Assembly (NCBI GenBank): GCA_036397095.1
Contig: DASWJQ010000105.1
Coordinates: 1-24,433 of the forward strand
Source: DASWJQ01 sp036397095
GTDB taxonomy: Bacteria > Chloroflexota > Anaerolineae > Anaerolineales > E44-bin32
Length of the DNA stretch: 24,433 bases
Reading direction: 5' to 3'
Shown here: positions 24,078 through 24,433 of the stretch, piece by piece
Position numbering within the stretch: the first letter of the stretch is position 1
How the letters are laid out: the number at the start of each line of letters is the position of its first letter
Notes under the pieces: model-generated
Databases searched by the model: none
Told to the model about the DNA's origin: nothing
Seen by the model: the letters and a program-made list of their open reading frames with translations, nothing else
Position numbers and translations under genes: made by a program

Positions 24078-24433
24078 CGGCCCGAGGCTGCGCTCGACTC
24101 CAACCATGGCGACAAGGCACGATCTAAGGTGGTGAAGGGCTAGACGGGGCTCCGCGCAGCGTGTTCGTGATCTCCCTGCTGTTCCGAGTTGATGATCCGC
24201 AAAGCGAGTCAGGGCATCCAACCCGCCTCGACTACTTGCTGACCGGCTTCCCCCGACTGGTTGTAAGCCTCGACAAATTCAAAGCGTGACCGAAACATTG
24301 GGTTCCCGGGGCGAACTGGCCACTTTGCTGTGGGGTGAAGACTTGTGTGTCTGCCGTGCCGAGTGTTGTGAGCGATTGCAGCCTGTTTGGCTGCTGGGCA
24401 ACGGGGGGGCACCGGTAGCCGCATGCCCGTTGA
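24078..24433. other. Right-end stretch with no recognised gene
   Basis: 356 bases after the last permease. No frame gives a protein I recognise, and no clear terminator, tRNA or repeat is visible. A minus-strand frame near 24209-24424 ends in a short polar segment (RFEFVEAYNQSGEAG) that faintly resembles a transposase or helix-turn-helix fragment, but this is not supportable. Confidence 0.4.

Noticed and set aside
24209..24424. Minus-strand 71-codon frame at the right end as a transposase remnant
   Set aside because: Only a vague likeness over about 15 residues, no ribosome binding site of note and no inverted repeats; not enough to call.

Overview
The window is about 24.4 kb of GC-rich bacterial DNA. 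Long Thr/Pro/Ser-rich extracytoplasmic linkers, a lipoprotein with seven Asp-boxes, an F420-type luciferase-like oxidoreductase, a DUF1684 protein and many GTG/TTG starts suggest a Chloroflexota (Anaerolineae/Caldilinea-like) genome. No rRNA or ribosomal gene is present, so this assignment is inference. I saw no tRNA, CRISPR array, intact insertion sequence or prophage.

Layout. 1-419 (-): SDR oxidoreductase cut by the window edge. 523-3264 (+): cytochrome P450, then an ANK/MATE-like membrane protein. 3450-4175 (+): 6-phosphogluconolactonase, flanked by two repeat hairpins. 4273-7897 (-): an overlapping pair of ABC exporter half-transporters with asymmetric ATP sites. 8070-9302 (-): DEAD-box RNA helicase with a near-consensus promoter and a terminator-like hairpin in its leader. 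9739-11540 (+): LpxL/HtrB-like acyltransferase and an F420-type oxidoreductase. 11959-13558 (+): a small conserved-looking protein overlapping a CpaF/TadA-type secretion ATPase. 13875-15736 (+): a membrane-anchored protein and the Asp-box lipoprotein. 15877-18091 (-): DUF1684 protein, then an MFS transporter. 18411-19490 (-): membrane-anchored CAP-domain protein on a Ser/Thr/Pro stalk. 19680-20123 (+): short Tag-like DNA glycosylase homologue. 20374-24077 (+): a three-gene ABC-2 exporter (one ATPase, two permeases). The last ~350 bases hold nothing I recognise.

Most units are ordinary housekeeping, transport or cell-surface functions. The most unusual feature lies between the genes. Six gaps carry clusters of degenerate 7-base or 8-base tandem words, drawing on a few shared vocabularies, and several gaps also carry palindromes (one a perfect 21-bp inverted repeat). 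They look like families of dispersed, still-evolving intergenic repeats. The DEAD-box helicase leader is the best candidate for an undescribed regulatory RNA. The CpaF pair with no local TadB/TadC, and the Tag homologue that seems to lack the zinc ligands and catalytic Glu, are the protein-level oddities.
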